From Procambarus clarkii (taxonomy: Eukaryota > Arthropoda > Malacostraca > Decapoda > Cambaridae): a stretch of DNA of 64,000 nucleotides. The stretch is taken from contig NC_091165.1 of NCBI RefSeq assembly GCF_040958095.1, forward strand, positions 32,776,460 through 32,840,459, read 5' to 3'. Below are positions 32,346 through 43,796 of the stretch, one piece after another. A program made the translations under genes and the position numbers. Every line of letters starts with the position of its first letter. Positions within the stretch are counted from its first letter, which is position 1. A model generated the notes under the pieces. That model ran no database searches. It was not told the DNA's origin and worked only from the letters and a program-made list of their open reading frames with translations.

Positions 32346-33127
32346 CAATGAAAACCAAGTAAAAATATTGTTTGCAATATTTTTATATTAGAAAATAAGT
32401 GTTTATACTGTACTTTATATATAGTTGTTTGGGAAAACATGTAGAGAGTTGTTCTGTTATTTGCAGAAAAACAACAATATTAGTTGTTTGGAAAATCATG
32501 TAGAGAGTTGTTCTATTATTTGCAGAAAAACAACTCAAAACATTTGTCAGTAGGGTAAAGTAAGCCATTATGAAATGGTCAGCTATTACCAGATATTGGG
32601 GCCAAAAAATGCTGTAACCTCAGCACCAGTGTAAATAAAGCTATAGAAATGTCTGCATCACACTCAGTATACTATTCTGTACAATACTACTATACTCAAA
32701 GAAATATTGAAACATACAATATCTAATGCAAACTTGCGCAAATAAATATGACGAGCATTTTTCTGTGATTAAGTGCATTTTTCTTACAAAAACCATAATT
32801 TTTTGGGGGGGCAAATTTAAGTGGTTATGTTTAATTTAATTTGTTTATTTTTTTCAGGTGGATGAACAGCTCTTAGACTAGAATGACAGGTATACACCTA
32901 GAAAGATGCATCATGGATAATAAATTATAATGTATCTCGACACCAACATTAAAACTGGTCTGTGTTCAGTACCCAGATACCTGAATCAAGTATTGTATAT
33001 CTAGATAAATTATAAATACTGTTATCACATGCCAAACATACCATTCTGTCATGCATATTAATATGAGCTCTCATTGTTAGGAACAAGAAGTCTACTTAGG
33101 CTTATTGAGGTCATCCTTGACCACCTA
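32346..33127. other. AT-rich spacer with a 57-bp duplication
   Basis: At 32,422-32,478 and 32,479-32,536 two similar units (TTGTTTGG ... GTAGAGAGTTGTTCT ... TTTGCAGAAAAACAAC) stand in tandem. Each has complementary GTTGTTT and AAACAAC ends. Otherwise no feature was seen. Confidence 0.7.
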
Positions 33128-33275
33128 CTGACCTTCCCTAAGATGCAACAGGCATCAGGTGAAATGAAATGTGCCCAGGTGTGGCTGTCCTTGCCAGGAA
33201 TTGAACCCGGAACCCTTGGTTGTGAGCCGATGACATACACCACTGTGCTACAGTCGGCGATTCCCAAGGTATGAG
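33128..33275 (-). mobile_element. tRNA-derived SINE (SINE1), second copy
   Basis: On the minus strand TAGCACAGTGG is an A-box and GGGTTCAATTCC a B-box. The body GGGCACATTTCATTTCACC and TGATGCCT matches the SINE at 330-612. The tRNA-like head is better preserved here. Confidence 0.75.
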
Positions 33276-33390
33276 GCACTGAACATGGGTTTCTGGGTAC
33301 TAGTGTCGAGATACATGTGGCAGGGCTTATACATATACAGTAATAGAGTATTACCAAATTACTTGAAAAACCCACTAAAGAATACCGTAC

Positions 33391-33428
33391 TGATATTACT
33401 AGACATACTGCTATGTCTAGTAATATTA
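33391..33428. repeat. near-perfect 17-bp hairpin with 4-base loop
   Basis: Arms ATATTACTAGACATA and its exact complement surround CTGC (33,408-33,411), extended by a G-U and a T-A pair. It is an isolated palindrome in LINE-free sequence. Confidence 0.8.
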
Positions 33429-33799
33429 GACCTTAGCTCTCAATGGTTCCCAAGACGTGAGCTAGCAAACATTTAGGTACCTGTTGTGTGTGTGTGTCCA
33501 ACACCCTTGGTGTGTTATGTGACCTATCTCTGTGGCGTCCTTATCACTGAAATAGAAAATGAAAACTTATCTGGCTTGGCTGCATACAGTATTGGCCACA
33601 CTTATTGGTGTCTCATTGGTGAACATTGGTGATATTGGTGAACAATCATAACCAGGTTGTGGGGACGACCGCTGAAGTTCTGATGGTCTACAGGTCCAGC
33701 CCACACAAATAGCACTTCCTTTTTTGAAAGAGTCATGGTCAGTGTGTGGGGTCACCCGCTGGGGTCACAACGGTCCTCAGGTCGACCCCAATGGAGCAC

Positions 33800-34733
33800 G
33801 GAACCTTCCTTCAGCATTCCACTTCAACTAATTTTTCAGGCATCCCTGTGTACAGGAGTTGTAGCTGATGTGTGGAAAAAGGCTAACATAGTTCCAATCT
33901 ACAAAAGTGGAAACAGGGAAGGCCCCCTGACCTGTATCATTGACAAGTGTAATAGTCAAAATATTGGAAAAAATAATTGAAACTAAATGGGTAGAACACC
34001 TGGAGGAAAACGATATAATATCAGACAGACAGTATGGTTTTCGATCTGGAAGATCCTGTGTAATGAACTTGCTCAGATTTTATGATCGAGCCACAGAGAT
34101 TTTACAGGAAAGAGATGGTTGGGTTGACTGCATCTATCTGGACCTAAAAATAGGCTTTCGACAGGGTTCCCCATAAGAGGTTGTTCTGGAAACTGGAACA
34201 TATTGGAGGGGTGACAGGTAAGCTACTAACATGGATGAAAAATTTCCTAACTGACAAAAATGAGGGCCGTAATCAGAGGCAAGGTATCGGATTGGAGGAA
34301 TGTTACGAGTGGAGTACCACAGGGTTCAGTTCTTGCAACGGCAATGTTCATTGTCTACATAAACGATCTACCAGTGGGAATACAGAATTACATGAACATG
34401 TTTGCTGACGATGCTAAGATAATAGGGAAGATAAGAAACCTAGATGACTGTCATGCCCTTCAAGAAGACCTGGACAAAATAAGTATATGGAGCAACACTT
34501 GGCAAATGGAATTTAATGTGAATAAATGCCATGTTATGGAATGTGGAATTGGAGGACATAGACCCCACGCAACCTATAAATTATGTGAGAAATCTTTAAA
34601 GAATTCTGACAAAGAAAGGGATCTAGGGGTGGTTCTAGATAAAAAAAAACTGTCACCTGAGGACCACATTAAGAACATTGTGCGAGGAGCCTATGCTACA
34701 CTTTCTAACCTCAGAATTGCTTTTAAATACATG
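33800..34733 (+). pseudogene. LINE-D reverse transcriptase, 5' part (CR1-like)
   Basis: Frames at 33,735-34,733 carry VVADVWKKANIVPIYKSGN, ILEKIIETKWVEHLEEN, QYGFRSGRSCVMNL, WVDCIYLDLKIGF, GVPQGSVLATAMFIVYINDL and the catalytic FADD, then ERDLGVVLDKKK. Several small indels break the frame (near 33,950, 34,170 and 34,260). The RT is cut at 34,733 by LINE-C and resumes at 42,601 with the same residues (AFKYM) repeated because of the target duplication. Confidence 0.88.
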
Positions 34734-35127
34734 CCCCCTCCCCATCCGGCCAGTTGGCGTCGTGAGGGGGCTTCGTGGACGGCTGCCGGAGTGTGATGCT
34801 CCGTGGGACAGTCCTCTGGCCTTTTATGGCCTTGCACTCCTGCTGCTGTCTTCTCTAATTGTGCCGGATCGCTTTTCCTTTTCATTGTGTTTCGTTTTTC
34901 TCCCCCCTCTTCTCCTATCTGCTTGTCATTTCCTGCTGACCTTTTGCTTGTTTTGGATTATTTCTTTGGACTTCTTCTATTTTGACGCCCGGGTGCTTGA
35001 GGAGGCATATTCTTGCACCCATAGAACTGTAGTACCCAACGTCTCGAGCGAGGGGAACCTTTTATTGCCAATCCCCCTTTCGTCGCTGAACCTGATCTCG
35101 ACGGACTGACGGTTCTTAAGGTGGCGT

Positions 35128-37197
35128 TTGTGGGGCATATACTCACGACGCACCCCTAGGGGGCCCCGGCATGATCGGCGATTGCTTCCTGTTGGGTGTC
35201 CTGCCTCTAATTGTGGCTCCATGGTGGGTATGGGGGCACATTCGTGGATGAATTTATCACTCTTCGTACCTATGTCGTTAAATGTTTCTGTTATATCCTC
35301 TCGGGCTCGTGGAGTGGGCGACCAAGCCCCCGAGTTGGCCTGTCTTGGAAGACCGGGCTCTGTAGCCTCCGCTGCGTTGGGCCCCGACCTTGCTCCTCCT
35401 TTGACCATCCTGACTTCTTCCCCCAGCTCCCCTCCCTCCTCTGTGGTTGGGTCGAGCCTCCAGCCCCCAGTGGTGACCTCTTCGTCCCCTGGCACGGCTA
35501 AGTCTCTCGTTGTGACTACTGCGCCTTTTGACCCCTCTCTCTCTGGGGGTTCTCAACGCCGTTCACGCCCCGGCCGCACTCGCTCGATTCCTTCCTGTAC
35601 TGATGCGTATCAGGCCTTGTTTGGTCCTGCTTCATGGGCCAAATACTTTGATCTCCTCCCTCTTGATTCTGTGCCTCCTGACGATTTCTCCCTCCATCGG
35701 CATCTTGTTGATTCCGTGGATGCGTCTGTTACCTTCAACTCCACTCGTCTCGGTACACGTGTCGTTGCTGCTCCTTCTCAGGATGCAGCTTCCCGCTTGG
35801 CTGCCTTATCTTGCCTTGGCGAGATCCCTGTTCGGGTCTCCAAGAACGTTCAGATGAATGCCAGTGTTGGCACTATTCTCCTCCCGCCCCATGGTGCAAC
35901 CGGTGTTCAGAATCTGCAGGATTGCCACGATGATATTCGGCATATCCTTGATGCCCAAGGCCATTCTGTCCTCCAGGTTGACTCGTTTACTCATCCCCCT
36001 CATGGTCGTCGCCGTCAACCCCTTCGTGTTGTGAAGATCACCTTTGATGGTAGGACCCTTCCATCCTCGTGTCATTCTTGCTGGTGCTAGGTGCTCTGTC
36101 CAGGAGTATATTCCTTCTCGACTTTGTAACAAGTGCTGGAGGTTTGGGCATGGTGCCCTCCGCTGCTCTGGGATTGTCTCTCTCTGTCCTTTGTGTGGGG
36201 GTGAAGGTCACTCTAAGTCGGAGTGCACTTCTCCCCAAGCTCGCTGCCTCAACTGCGGTGAGGCCCATCCTACCTTCTCCCGTGCCTGTATCCATTACAA
36301 GCTTGAGGCTGCCATCCTCAACTTGAAGCACCGGGAGCGTTGATCTTTTCCTGAGGCGAGGCGCCAGGTTTGCCGGCTCCCGCCTTATGCTAACGTCTCT
36401 TATGCTCGCGTGTTGCGCTCTTCCTCTCCTCGTCCTTCCCTCCTTCCTCAGACTCACAACCGTTTCCAGGCCTTGGACCCTGATACGCCCACTGCCCCCT
36501 CCTCTGTTCCTTTGCGTTCTGTCCCGAGGGGTCCCCCTCCTGGTCCTCTGTCTGGGGTTCCCCTTCTTTCTACCCGGTCTGTCATGTCTCCTGTGTCTTC
36601 TTCCTCGTCTCCCTCCGATCCTCCTTCCCATCCTCTTCCTCCATCTATCCATCTATCGGCTCTCTCCGCCGCCTGTCGGTGCAGGCGGATGTCCATCGCT
36701 CTCCTAACAGCCGTCGTGTGTGCTCTCGTTCAGCTTCTGTTGAGACACTGGAATCCGTTGCCCAGTACGTAGTTGCTGGGACACCGGTCTTTTTAAGTCA
36801 GAAGCGTAAGCCTGGCTTCTCTCCCTCCTCCCCGGCGGGTAAGAAGGCTTCGCTTTCTTCCTCAGCCCCTACTTCTGGCTCTGTTGCTCCTTCCCCTCCC
36901 ATTTCAGTGATTGCGCCCCCTGTTCCTGCTATGGAGGTTTCTTTGGCCCCTGCTTCCCTTTCGGTTGCTGCTCTTGCTGAGGTGCGCTTCCCTCTTTCTA
37001 CTTCCCCTCTTCCTGCTGCTGTTCTTGACTGCTCCTCTCCGTTGTCTCCTCCTCTTCCTCTCCCTCCTCCTCCTCTGGACCCCGCCTGCCCACCTCTGGT
37101 CTGTTCTCCCGCTTCCTTCCCTCCATCTTTGCTCAGTTTACCCATGCCCCCTAACCCTGACTTTGCTGACCCTGATCCTGACCCTGATATTCTTTAA
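35128..37197 (+). pseudogene. LINE-C ORF1, gag-like with three zinc knuckles
   Basis: The N-terminal piece (35,128-36,090) is Ser/Pro-rich with a folded segment AYQALFGPASWAKYFDLLPL. A frameshift near 36,050 leads to three CCHC knuckles (36,130-36,300): CNKCWRFGHGALRC, CPLCGGEGHSKSEC and CLNCGEAHPTFSRAC. The C-terminal part is Pro/Ser-rich, changes frame again near 36,680, and ends PPNPDFADPDPDPDIL. It is an RNA-binding protein of the retrotransposition complex by family knowledge. Confidence 0.82.
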
Positions 37198-37265
37198 CGT
37201 GCTGTGTTGCTCTTTCACCTTTGTTTCTTCCTTGTTCTCTGTTGTTGTCCTTTCCCTTCTCGTCG

Positions 37266-40200
37266 ATGTCTTTTCTTCAATGGAACGTTCAAGGTTATTA
37301 TGCCAATTTCCTCGAACTCCAACTTCTGATTTCGCGGTTTTCGCCCCTTTGTGTCTGTCTCCAGGAGCCGATGCTTGGTGCTCGTCCTGGTCGTTTTCGT
37401 GGCTATTCCTTTCTCTCCCCCCCCAGCCGTTGCTTGGGCTCCTAATTCTTCTGCTCTCTTGATTCGCGCTGATGTTCCCTTTGTTCCTTTACTTTTTCCT
37501 TTGCCTCTCCATTGTTCTGCTGCTCGTATCTTTGTGGGGAAATGGTACACAGTTTGTTCCATTTATCTCCCCCCGAGTGTCCCACTTTCTCTTCCTGATT
37601 TGAAACACCTCTTGGACTCCTTGCCGGAGCCTGTGCTCCTGCTGGGTGACTTCAATTGTCGTCATTCTCTTTGGGGTGACGTTCTGACGAATACCCGGGG
37701 TCGCCGCCTTGAGCCGTTTCTCCTCTCTTCTTCCCTGTTTCTTCTGAATTCTGGTGAGCCCACTCATTTGGACTCTCGGACTCGCACCCTTTCCTGTCTT
37801 GATCTTTCTCTCTGTTCTTCTTCTCTTTACTTAGATTTCACTTGGCAGGTTCTTGATGACCTCCATGGCAGTGATCATTTCCCTATCCTTGTTTCCTTTT
37901 TCTCGTTTCGCCCTTCCCTCTCCTTCCCTAGGTGGCAGTTTGCTAAGGTGGACTGGAACCTATTTACCCTCAGTGCTGCTCTCTCTGACCTCTCCCTTCT
38001 GCCTCTCCCTCGTGCTCTCCTCCTCTTTCATGACACTGTCTTCAACGCTGCCCTCCGCTCTATTCCTCGCTCTTCCTCTCGGGGTCTGCGGAAGTGCGTT
38101 CCCTGATGGAATGCGGATTGTGCTCGGGCTGTCCGCTGTAAGCGTGCAGCCTGGAAGAGGCACCGCCGTCAGCAGACGGCCAATTCTTTTCTTTTCTTTC
38201 GGAAAGCGAGGCGGTGGCCCGTAGGGCCATCCGTACGGCTAAACGGGAATGTTGGGCATCTTATGTCTCGACAACTACGTCCGAAACTCCTCTACCCCAG
38301 ATCTGGAAGCGTATCCGCAAGATAGCGGGTAAGTTCGTTCCCGATGTTTCACCGGTCCTTCACCTCCATGATACTCTTGTGGCGGACCCGTTGCAGGTCG
38401 CTTCCGTACTGGGTTCCCACTTTTCTTCTGTCAGCTCTGGTCTTCATCTTCCCCAATCTTTCCTTCTTCGTAAACCTGGCCTTGAGTCTCGTCCTTTAGA
38501 TTTCTGCACTCGTCTTCAGCTTCCCTATAATGATTCCTTCTCTCTCTCTGAACTTCGTTCTGCCCTGGTCCTCTGCGGTTCTTCGGCGGCGGGCTCCGAT
38601 GGTATTCATTATGAGATGCTTCGCCATCTCCCTCCGTGCATGTTTCAGCATTTACTGAGTCTGTATAATCGGATCTGGGAGTCGTGGTCAGTCTCTGAGG
38701 ACTGGCTCGATGCCGTTGTCCTCCCTGTTCGCAAACCAGGGTCTCTGGGTACTTCCCCTAAGGACTTTCGCCCTATTGTCTTCACAAGTTGTGTCTGCAA
38801 ACTCTTTTGAACGTATGGTTAACGTTCGTCTGATGTGGTTCCTGGAACACCATCACCTCCTCTCCCCTTCTCAATTAGGTTTCCACAAGTGCCGCAGCAC
38901 GACAGATGTCCTGGTGAACTTGGAGGTCTATATTCATACTGCTTTTGCTGCGAAGACCTCCGTTGTTGCCGTCCTTTTTGACCTGGAAAAGGCTTACGAC
39001 ACCACTTGGCGATATCATATTCTATCTCAACTTCATTCTTTTGGCCTTCATGGTCATCTCCCTCTCTTTCTTCGCAGCTTCCTCTCTCGTCGTTCCTTTC
39101 GGGTGCGCCTTGGTACCGCGCTCTCTGCCTCTTTTCAGCAATACGAAGGTGTGCCCCAGGGTAGTGTTCTGAGCACTACTCTTTTTCTGGTTGCCCTCAA
39201 TGGTCTTCTTTCCTCTCTTCCTTCAGGTGTCTTTTCCGCTCTCTATGTCGATGATCTTACCCTTTGCTGTCAGGGTGATGATTCGCCTCTCCTTCAGCGC
39301 CGGCTTCAACTTGCAATTGATGCCGTGTCGTCTTGGGCCACCGATCATGGCTTCAAGTTCTCTACTTCTAAGACTTTTGCCATGACTTTTACGCGGAAAC
39401 AGGTCGTTCTTCGTCCCTCTTTGTCACTTTATGGTCATCCCCTTGAGTACAAAGATTCAGCGAAGCTTTTGGGGTTATTCCTTGACACTCATTTGTCTTG
39501 GTCTCCCCATATCTCTTACTTCCGTGTTGAGTGCTCTAAGGCCCTTACCCTCCTTCGGGTCTTGTCCCATACTTCTTGGGGGGCAGATAGGCGCACTCTC
39601 CTTGCTTTACATTCCTCTCTCGTCCTGTCTAAGCTTAATTATGGTTGCCCTGCTTACTCGTCTGCTTCTCCTTCTACTCTTTGCCGTCTTGATGCTTTGC
39701 ACCATACTGGGTTGTGCCTCAGTTCTAGTGCCTTTCGTTCGACTCCCGTCCTTAGCTTGCATGTTGACACTGGCTTCCTATCTCTCCAGGACCGCTGTGA
39801 TCGCTACAGTCTTCACTATCTTGCGCGGTCCTTACAACATCCTTCCTCTCGCCTCTGTCGTGCTTTAACTTTTACCCCTCCTGCAGTTCCTGTTCCTCTT
39901 CACCACCTCCCTCTTTCTGTCCAGTTATCTTGCCTACAGGATTCTCTTTCCGTTCGTATTTCTAATGTTTCTCCTCGTGTTGTTCCTTCTTTGCCCCTGT
40001 GGAGTCCCTCTTCTGCGGTTTTGTACCTCCTTGACCCTTATCACTAAAGCTTTTACCCCTCCTACGGTTCTAAAACGCCTTTTCCTTGAGCACTTTTCTT
40101 CTCACTCCCGCTCTGTTTCTGTCTTCACCGATGGGTCTAAGTCTGCGGACGGTATTGGCTACTCTGTTGTTTTTCCTGATCGCACTTATATGTGTCGCTT

Positions 40201-42546
40201 ACCTCTGGAGACTAGCATCTTTACAGCGGAGCTTTATGCTATTCTCTATGCTCTTCGTCTCCTGCTTTCTCGTTGTCAGTCTTCCTTTGTAGTTGTTGTT
40301 GACTCTCGTAGTGCCCTCATGGCTCTCGGGTCCTTTAATCCGGTTCATCCAGTAGTTGTCGAGATCCAGCATTGGCTGTTTCTTGTTCACCGTAAATTTA
40401 AATCGGTTGAGTTTTGTTGGGTTCCCAGCCATATTGGTGTGTCTTTAAATGAGCGTGCGGATGCTGCCGTCAAGGAAGCTGTCCGCTCTTGTCCCATCTC
40501 TCGTAAAGGTATTCCATATTCCGACTTTTACCCAGTTAGTCATTCCTCCGTTCTTACCCGTTGGCAGGCTTCTTGGTCGTCTGTTACTGGTAACAAACTA
40601 CGTACTCTTAAATGTTGTTTCCTCGTGGCCGTCCTCCTACCACCGTAACCGGCGATGGGAAACGGCTCTGGCGAGGTTGCGTATTGGCTATACTCGCTTA
40701 ACCCTTACACTGCTCAGGGGTCCTTGGGACATTTACATCCCTGTGCGCAAGAAAAAAAAAAATTCAAAATTTTTTTTTCGTCTTCTAAACATGTTAATTT
40801 GTGTCCCCTGAGCACGGAAAAACTAAAAAAAAAATCGTAGGTGACATATTTTGGGCGCAATTGACCGAGGAAGTCTGGCAAAAAATGGGCGTTGACAGAG
40901 TGGTCGTCAGACCCGGTCAGCGTCACCCGCGCTGACAGATGGGAGTTGCCACAAAGATATTATTACTTAATTGTTTCAATGTTTCCGATTGATTTTTTCT
41001 TAGTTTTTTTGCAGTAATATTATTCAATAGTGTGTATTGTAATATATTTATATAATAAAAGTGGTGAATAATCGCTATACTCAAAAGTATGATGTGCATA
41101 TTAGTGATTCAATTATTATGTTTATAAAACAATAAACAAATAGTTTTGCTGCTATTACACTCTATACACAGGTTATATATAAGTATTGGCATGTTTTGGT
41201 CACCATAACGAACCACTAAGTTGGTATTGAGAGTCGAAAAGCAACGAGGAGTTACCGTCACACACCAGCCAGCCACTCGCTGCCACTCCCTCAACACACG
41301 CACTAAACTTTCTCCCCAACAATACCATTTGTGGTGTTATTACACTATATACAGACGTTATATATAAGTATGTATATATTTTGTTCACCACAACTGTATA
41401 GCTAAGCTGGTATAGTTAGTTCAGGCACTAAGAGTCGTCGCTATACACAGATGGGGGCTGGCGGCTCCCTCACTCTTTCAAGGTCACACACACTAAACTT
41501 TCTCCCCCAACAATACCTTTTGCAGTGTTATTACCCTATATACACATATTATATATAAATATCTACATGTTTTATGCACCGTAACTGTACACCTAAGCTT
41601 GTAGAGCACCCAAAGAGCATAGTGGCCACCCTCTAAACAGCTAGACAAATCGTGCAGACGACGTCACCTCCGTCCCCCATATGGCTCCTCCCAGCATAAT
41701 CCTTTTGCTGTTATTACACTAATACACACATTATATATAAGTATCTACATTTGTGTTCACCATAGAGAACCACTGACCTGGTATGGTGAATGCAAACAAT
41801 AACAGCTAGCCACACAGTCAGTAAACGATGCTGTCTCCCTCCATATCTCAGCATCACTCCTCCCACAGCGCTAATTATTACAACAATCCTGCTATTATCA
41901 CAACCCTGGTTATTTATATCACAGTCATGGGTCATCTGTAATATTGTCATCGCTAAATAATAACAATTATATATTTATTCTGACATTTTTCGGCGATGCT
42001 GTGGTCACAAGCTGAACAGCAATGCTGTTCGCTCATGCTGCGTGCGCCGGCCTTGGTTGCTCCAACAGTACTGTGCCTCTCACACCTGAGAATATTGCCT
42101 ACGATTTTTTTTTTAAATGCCATCTGTTTACAAGAGCCCTGAGGAAGCTACTGTGAACCCCGTGTAGCCGTGGGCCATTTGAATGAGGCCTGGCACCCTA
42201 TGGCGTATATATACGCCATGCGCACCATGGGACATGTTACTCAGGGCGTATATATACGCCATGCGCAGTTTAAGGGTTAACCCATGGTCACTTGTTGGAG
42301 CGCTGCCCTGCTCCTTATTGTCCTAGTTGCATTGTCCCTCTTACGGTCGTGCATGTCCTTCTTGAATGTCCTGACTTCCAGAACGAGCGTGTGTCTTGCT
42401 TTCCGACCGCCCCTCGCGGTCACTTGTCCCTCAATAGAATTCTTGGTGACTCGGATACTTTTGATATCGTTCGCCTTATGCGTTTTTGTTCTCGTATTGG
42501 CATCCTTGGTGATATTTTGCGCCCTCTGATTATTCTGTGCATTTGA
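37266..42546 (+). pseudogene. LINE-C ORF2: endonuclease, RT, RNase H, Cys/His tail
   Basis: The endonuclease starts MSFLQWNVQGYYANFLELQL and holds CLQEP, LLLGDFNCRHSLWGD and GSDHFPIL. A frameshift sits in the C8 run near 37,420 and a TGA at 38,104-38,106. The RT (about 38,560-39,560) has LFDLEKAYDTTW, GVPQGSVLSTTLF and the catalytic YVDD, with a frameshift near 38,806. RNase H (about 40,110-40,480) has FTDGSKSADG, FTAELYAI, VVDSRSAL and LNERADAAVKEA, giving the D-E-D-D set. The tail CPAPYCPSC ... HVLLEC lies at 42,300-42,380, beyond the TTAA transposon. RNase H places it in the I superfamily. Confidence 0.9.
40702..42276. mobile_element. TTAA-target DNA transposon, non-autonomous (piggyBac-like)
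   Basis: The insert is flanked by TTAA (40,698-40,701 and 42,277-42,280). Its ends CCCTTACACTGC and GCAGTTTAAGGG are inverted. TTAA duplication with CCCTT ends fits piggyBac, though Kolobok also targets TTAA. No transposase frame is visible. Near the right end a perfect 16-bp palindrome, GGCGTATATATACGCC, occurs twice (about 42,199 and 42,245). Removing the insert with one TTAA restores the LINE-C reading frame through its Cys/His tail. Confidence 0.85.
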
Positions 42547-42600
42547 TGGTGCTACATAGCCTTCCCGGTTTGGTGTCTTCTTTTGATAATTACTTACTTA

Positions 42601-43140
42601 CTTTTAAATACATGGATGGAGAAATACTAAAGAAATTGTTCACGACTTTTATTAGACCAAAGCTGGAATATGCAGTGGTTGTATGGTGCCCATATCTTAA
42701 GAATCACATCAACAAACTGGAAAAGGTGCAACGACATGCCACTAAGTGGCTCCTAGAACTGAAGGACAAGAGCTACGAGGAGAGGGTAGAGGCATTAAAT
42801 ATGCCAAAACTAGAAGATAGAAGAAAAAGAGACGATATGATCACTACGTTCAAAATAGTAACAGGAATCGATAAAATTGATAGGGAAGAATTCCTGAGAC
42901 CCGGAACTTCAAGAACAAGAGGTCATAGATTTAAACTAACGAAACAAAGCTGCCGGAGAAATATACGAAAATTCACTTTTGTAAATAGAGTGGTAGACGG
43001 TTGGAACAAGTTAAGTGAGAAGGTGGTGGAGGCCAAAACGTCATTAATTTCAAAGAAATGACAAAGAGTGCTGGGGAGACGGGACACCACGAGCGTAGCT
43101 CTCATCTTGTAACTACACTTAGGTAATTACACTTAGGTAA
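42601..43140 (+). pseudogene. LINE-D RT tail and 3' end
   Basis: Continues the LINE-D frame: KLFTTFIRPKLEYAVVVWCP, LEKVQRHATKWLLEL, DREEFLRPGTSRTRGHRFKL and NRVVDGWNKLSEKVVEAK. It ends with a short repeated tail of ACACTTAGGTAATT units (43,113-43,140). The same C-terminus and tail occur on the minus strand at 63,586-64,000. Confidence 0.9.
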
Positions 43141-43144
43141 TCCA

Positions 43145-43639
43145 AGGGGTACTTAATTGAACAGGGCATGACAGGCCTTAGTGGGCAGCTGTTGGAGTGT
43201 GATGCTTGATAGGATGGCATTTCATCTGTCCTTTTTGAGTCTTGTGCTCCTGCAGCCTTCTTTACTAATTTTGCTGGATACCTGTTTCTCTTCCTCATAT
43301 TTCTTTCTTTTCTCAACACTTACTGTCTGGATGAGATATCCTGATGACTCGGTTCCGATCTCAAATATTCTTTCTTATTGTGATGGAGAGAGAGTTGAGA
43401 TGGCACTCTCTCTGGCCTGTAGAACTGGAGTAGCAGACATGTTCAAGTGAGGGAAAACTTTAGTGTCAAACTTTGTCTTCGTTGCTGAACCCAATCTCGA
43501 TGGACTAGTGGTTCCTGCAGGGTGTATATCAAAGATGCAGTCCTAGGACTGCCCTGTATTGTAGGGTTCCTTGTCCTCTAATTGTGCCTCCATGGTGGAT
43601 ATGGGGGCTACCTGCATGAAATTTTTTCATATTCATTTT
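43145..43639 (+). mobile_element. second LINE-C copy, 5' UTR and ORF1 start
   Basis: Aligns by eye with 34,750-35,240, sharing GGAGTGTGATGCT, GCACTCCTGC-like and CCATGGTGG-TATGGGGGC blocks. It is interrupted at 43,639 by DIRS-2 and continues at 50,496. Confidence 0.7.
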
Positions 43640-43754
43640 CTGGGGGGAGCCCTTTCGGCTCCTCGGAGCTTATCCAGGCTGATATGCTAATGTCAGGCAT
43701 TGGCATCAGTCATGTGTATGGAGTTCTATGGGCCTATCGGGGACCATGAACCCC

Positions 43755-43796
43755 CCTCTCTGAGGGGGGCCAGGTTCTGGCCCCCCCTCAGAGAGG
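43755..43796. repeat. local inverted duplication in the DIRS-2 left repeat
   Basis: CCTCTCTGAGGGG and its complement flank a 3-base loop, giving a near-perfect hairpin of about 19 bp. DIRS-1 lacks it at the matching position (53,385-53,415), so it arose within this copy. Confidence 0.75.

Larger units (their letters stand above)
34734..42600 (+). mobile_element. LINE-C, nearly full-length I-like non-LTR retrotransposon
   Basis: The 7.9-kb element is flanked by a perfect 14-bp target duplication, CTTTTAAATACATG (34,720-34,733 and 42,601-42,614). The order is 5' UTR, gag-like ORF1, and ORF2 with endonuclease, RT, RNase H and a terminal Cys/His tail, then a short 3' UTR. The sense strand is poor in A and rich in C/T. 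A 1.6-kb TTAA-target transposon splits the end of ORF2; without it the element would be about 6.3 kb. Small indels, mostly in homopolymers, break both ORFs. Confidence 0.9.
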
